Positions 63,804-64,000 of a DNA stretch of 64,000 nt are shown in pieces. The DNA is from Celeribacter sp. HF31 (GTDB lineage Bacteria > Pseudomonadota > Alphaproteobacteria > Rhodobacterales > Rhodobacteraceae). Each line of letters opens with the position of its first letter. Position 1 is the first letter of the stretch. The notes below the pieces were generated by a model that did no database searches, was not told where the DNA came from, and worked only from the letters and a program-made list of their open reading frames with translations. The translations under genes were made by a program, and so were the position numbers. The DNA is taken from the NCBI RefSeq assembly GCF_011806455.1, contig NZ_JAATOT010000009.1, forward strand, positions 38,393-102,392, written 5' to 3'.

Positions 63804-64000
63804 ATGTGGGACCGCAATCAAATGGCCGCACGCGCGGCACAGGAGCTGGAAGACGGCACCTATGTGAACCTCGGGATCGGCATCCCGACGCTGGTGCCGA
63901 ACTTTATCCCGGAGGGCGTTTCGGTGACGCTTCAGTCGGAGAACGGCATGCTCGGCATGGGCCCGTTTCCCTATGAGGGCGAGGAGGACCCGGACCTGAT
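63804..64000 (+). CDS. 3-oxoacid CoA-transferase subunit B (partial)
   Basis: The start and first 65 codons of subunit B lie in the window. They read [18 protein letters not shown], then [18 protein letters not shown] and [11 protein letters not shown]; the Glu in SENG is the catalytic residue. AGGAGGT precedes the ATG at good spacing. The rest continues past the window edge. Confidence 0.93.
   Translation, partial: MWDRNQMAARAAQELEDGTYVNLGIGIPTLVPNFIPEGVSVTLQSENGMLGMGPFPYEGEEDPDL

Noticed and set aside
1..64000. CRISPR arrays, tRNA, rRNA and long direct repeats
   Set aside because: None seen on reading the window; no periodic repeats or cloverleaf-like sequences found by eye.

Overview
This window looks like part of a megaplasmid or chromid from a Rhodobacteraceae (Roseobacter-group) alphaproteobacterium. 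The grounds are high G+C, a repABC replication module with palindromes matching the alphaproteobacterial parS consensus, a TRAP transporter, many LivFGHMK-type ABC transporters, DmdB/DmdC-like ligases and dehydrogenases, and two-component and sigma-54 regulators of the kind seen there. No rRNA, tRNA or CRISPR array was seen.

Layout. (A) About 0.3-13.4 kb is an indole-3-acetic acid (auxin) catabolic cluster, iacHABCDEFG plus divergent iacI and a MarR-type iacR. It sits beside a TRAP transporter, a maleylacetate reductase and a hydroxyquinol-1,2-dioxygenase-type ring-cleavage enzyme. Canonical iac clusters lead to catechol, so the hydroxyquinol/maleylacetate pair suggests a different lower pathway. 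(B) 13.5-22.7 kb holds a histone-deacetylase-like amidohydrolase, a full branched-chain-type ABC importer, a GMC oxidoreductase and an aldehyde dehydrogenase: an uptake-and-oxidation unit for an unknown alcohol or amide. (C) 23.1-25.1 kb is an Rrf2 regulator divergent from a DHA2 drug exporter. (D) 25.1-26.45 kb is decayed mobile DNA (DUF1403-like and IS6-transposase remnants) and two parS-like palindromes. (E) 26.45-30.1 kb is repABC. (F) 30.4-33.0 kb is a response regulator and hybrid histidine kinase.

(G) 33.2-49.7 kb is a self-contained beta-oxidation island: two paralogous acyl-CoA ligases, a second Liv-type ABC importer, ETF alpha/beta, a DmdC-like acyl-CoA dehydrogenase, a 3-hydroxybutyryl-CoA-type dehydrogenase, a dehydrogenase-hydratase fusion, a thiolase and a PaaI-type thioesterase. 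It probably shortens an aryl- or alkyl-carboxylate. (H) 50.2-57.9 kb is a five-gene ATP-dependent carboxylase operon. Its gene order and subunit sizes fit acetophenone carboxylase (Apc1-5) better than three-subunit acetone carboxylase. (I) 58.0-64.0 kb carries an AcoR-type sigma-54 activator and, divergently, a CobW-family GTPase, a second-type RpoN (sigma-54) with an altered RpoN box, and a 3-oxoacid CoA-transferase (subunit B cut by the window edge).

Working model (inference): G, H and I form one ketone-degradation programme. The locus encodes its own sigma-54 and activator to switch on the carboxylase, CobW may supply metal to it, the CoA-transferase activates the 3-oxoacid product, and the thiolase of region G cleaves it. 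The dedicated sigma factor next to its activator, together with a perfect 16-bp palindrome in the divergent promoter region, is the most unusual feature.
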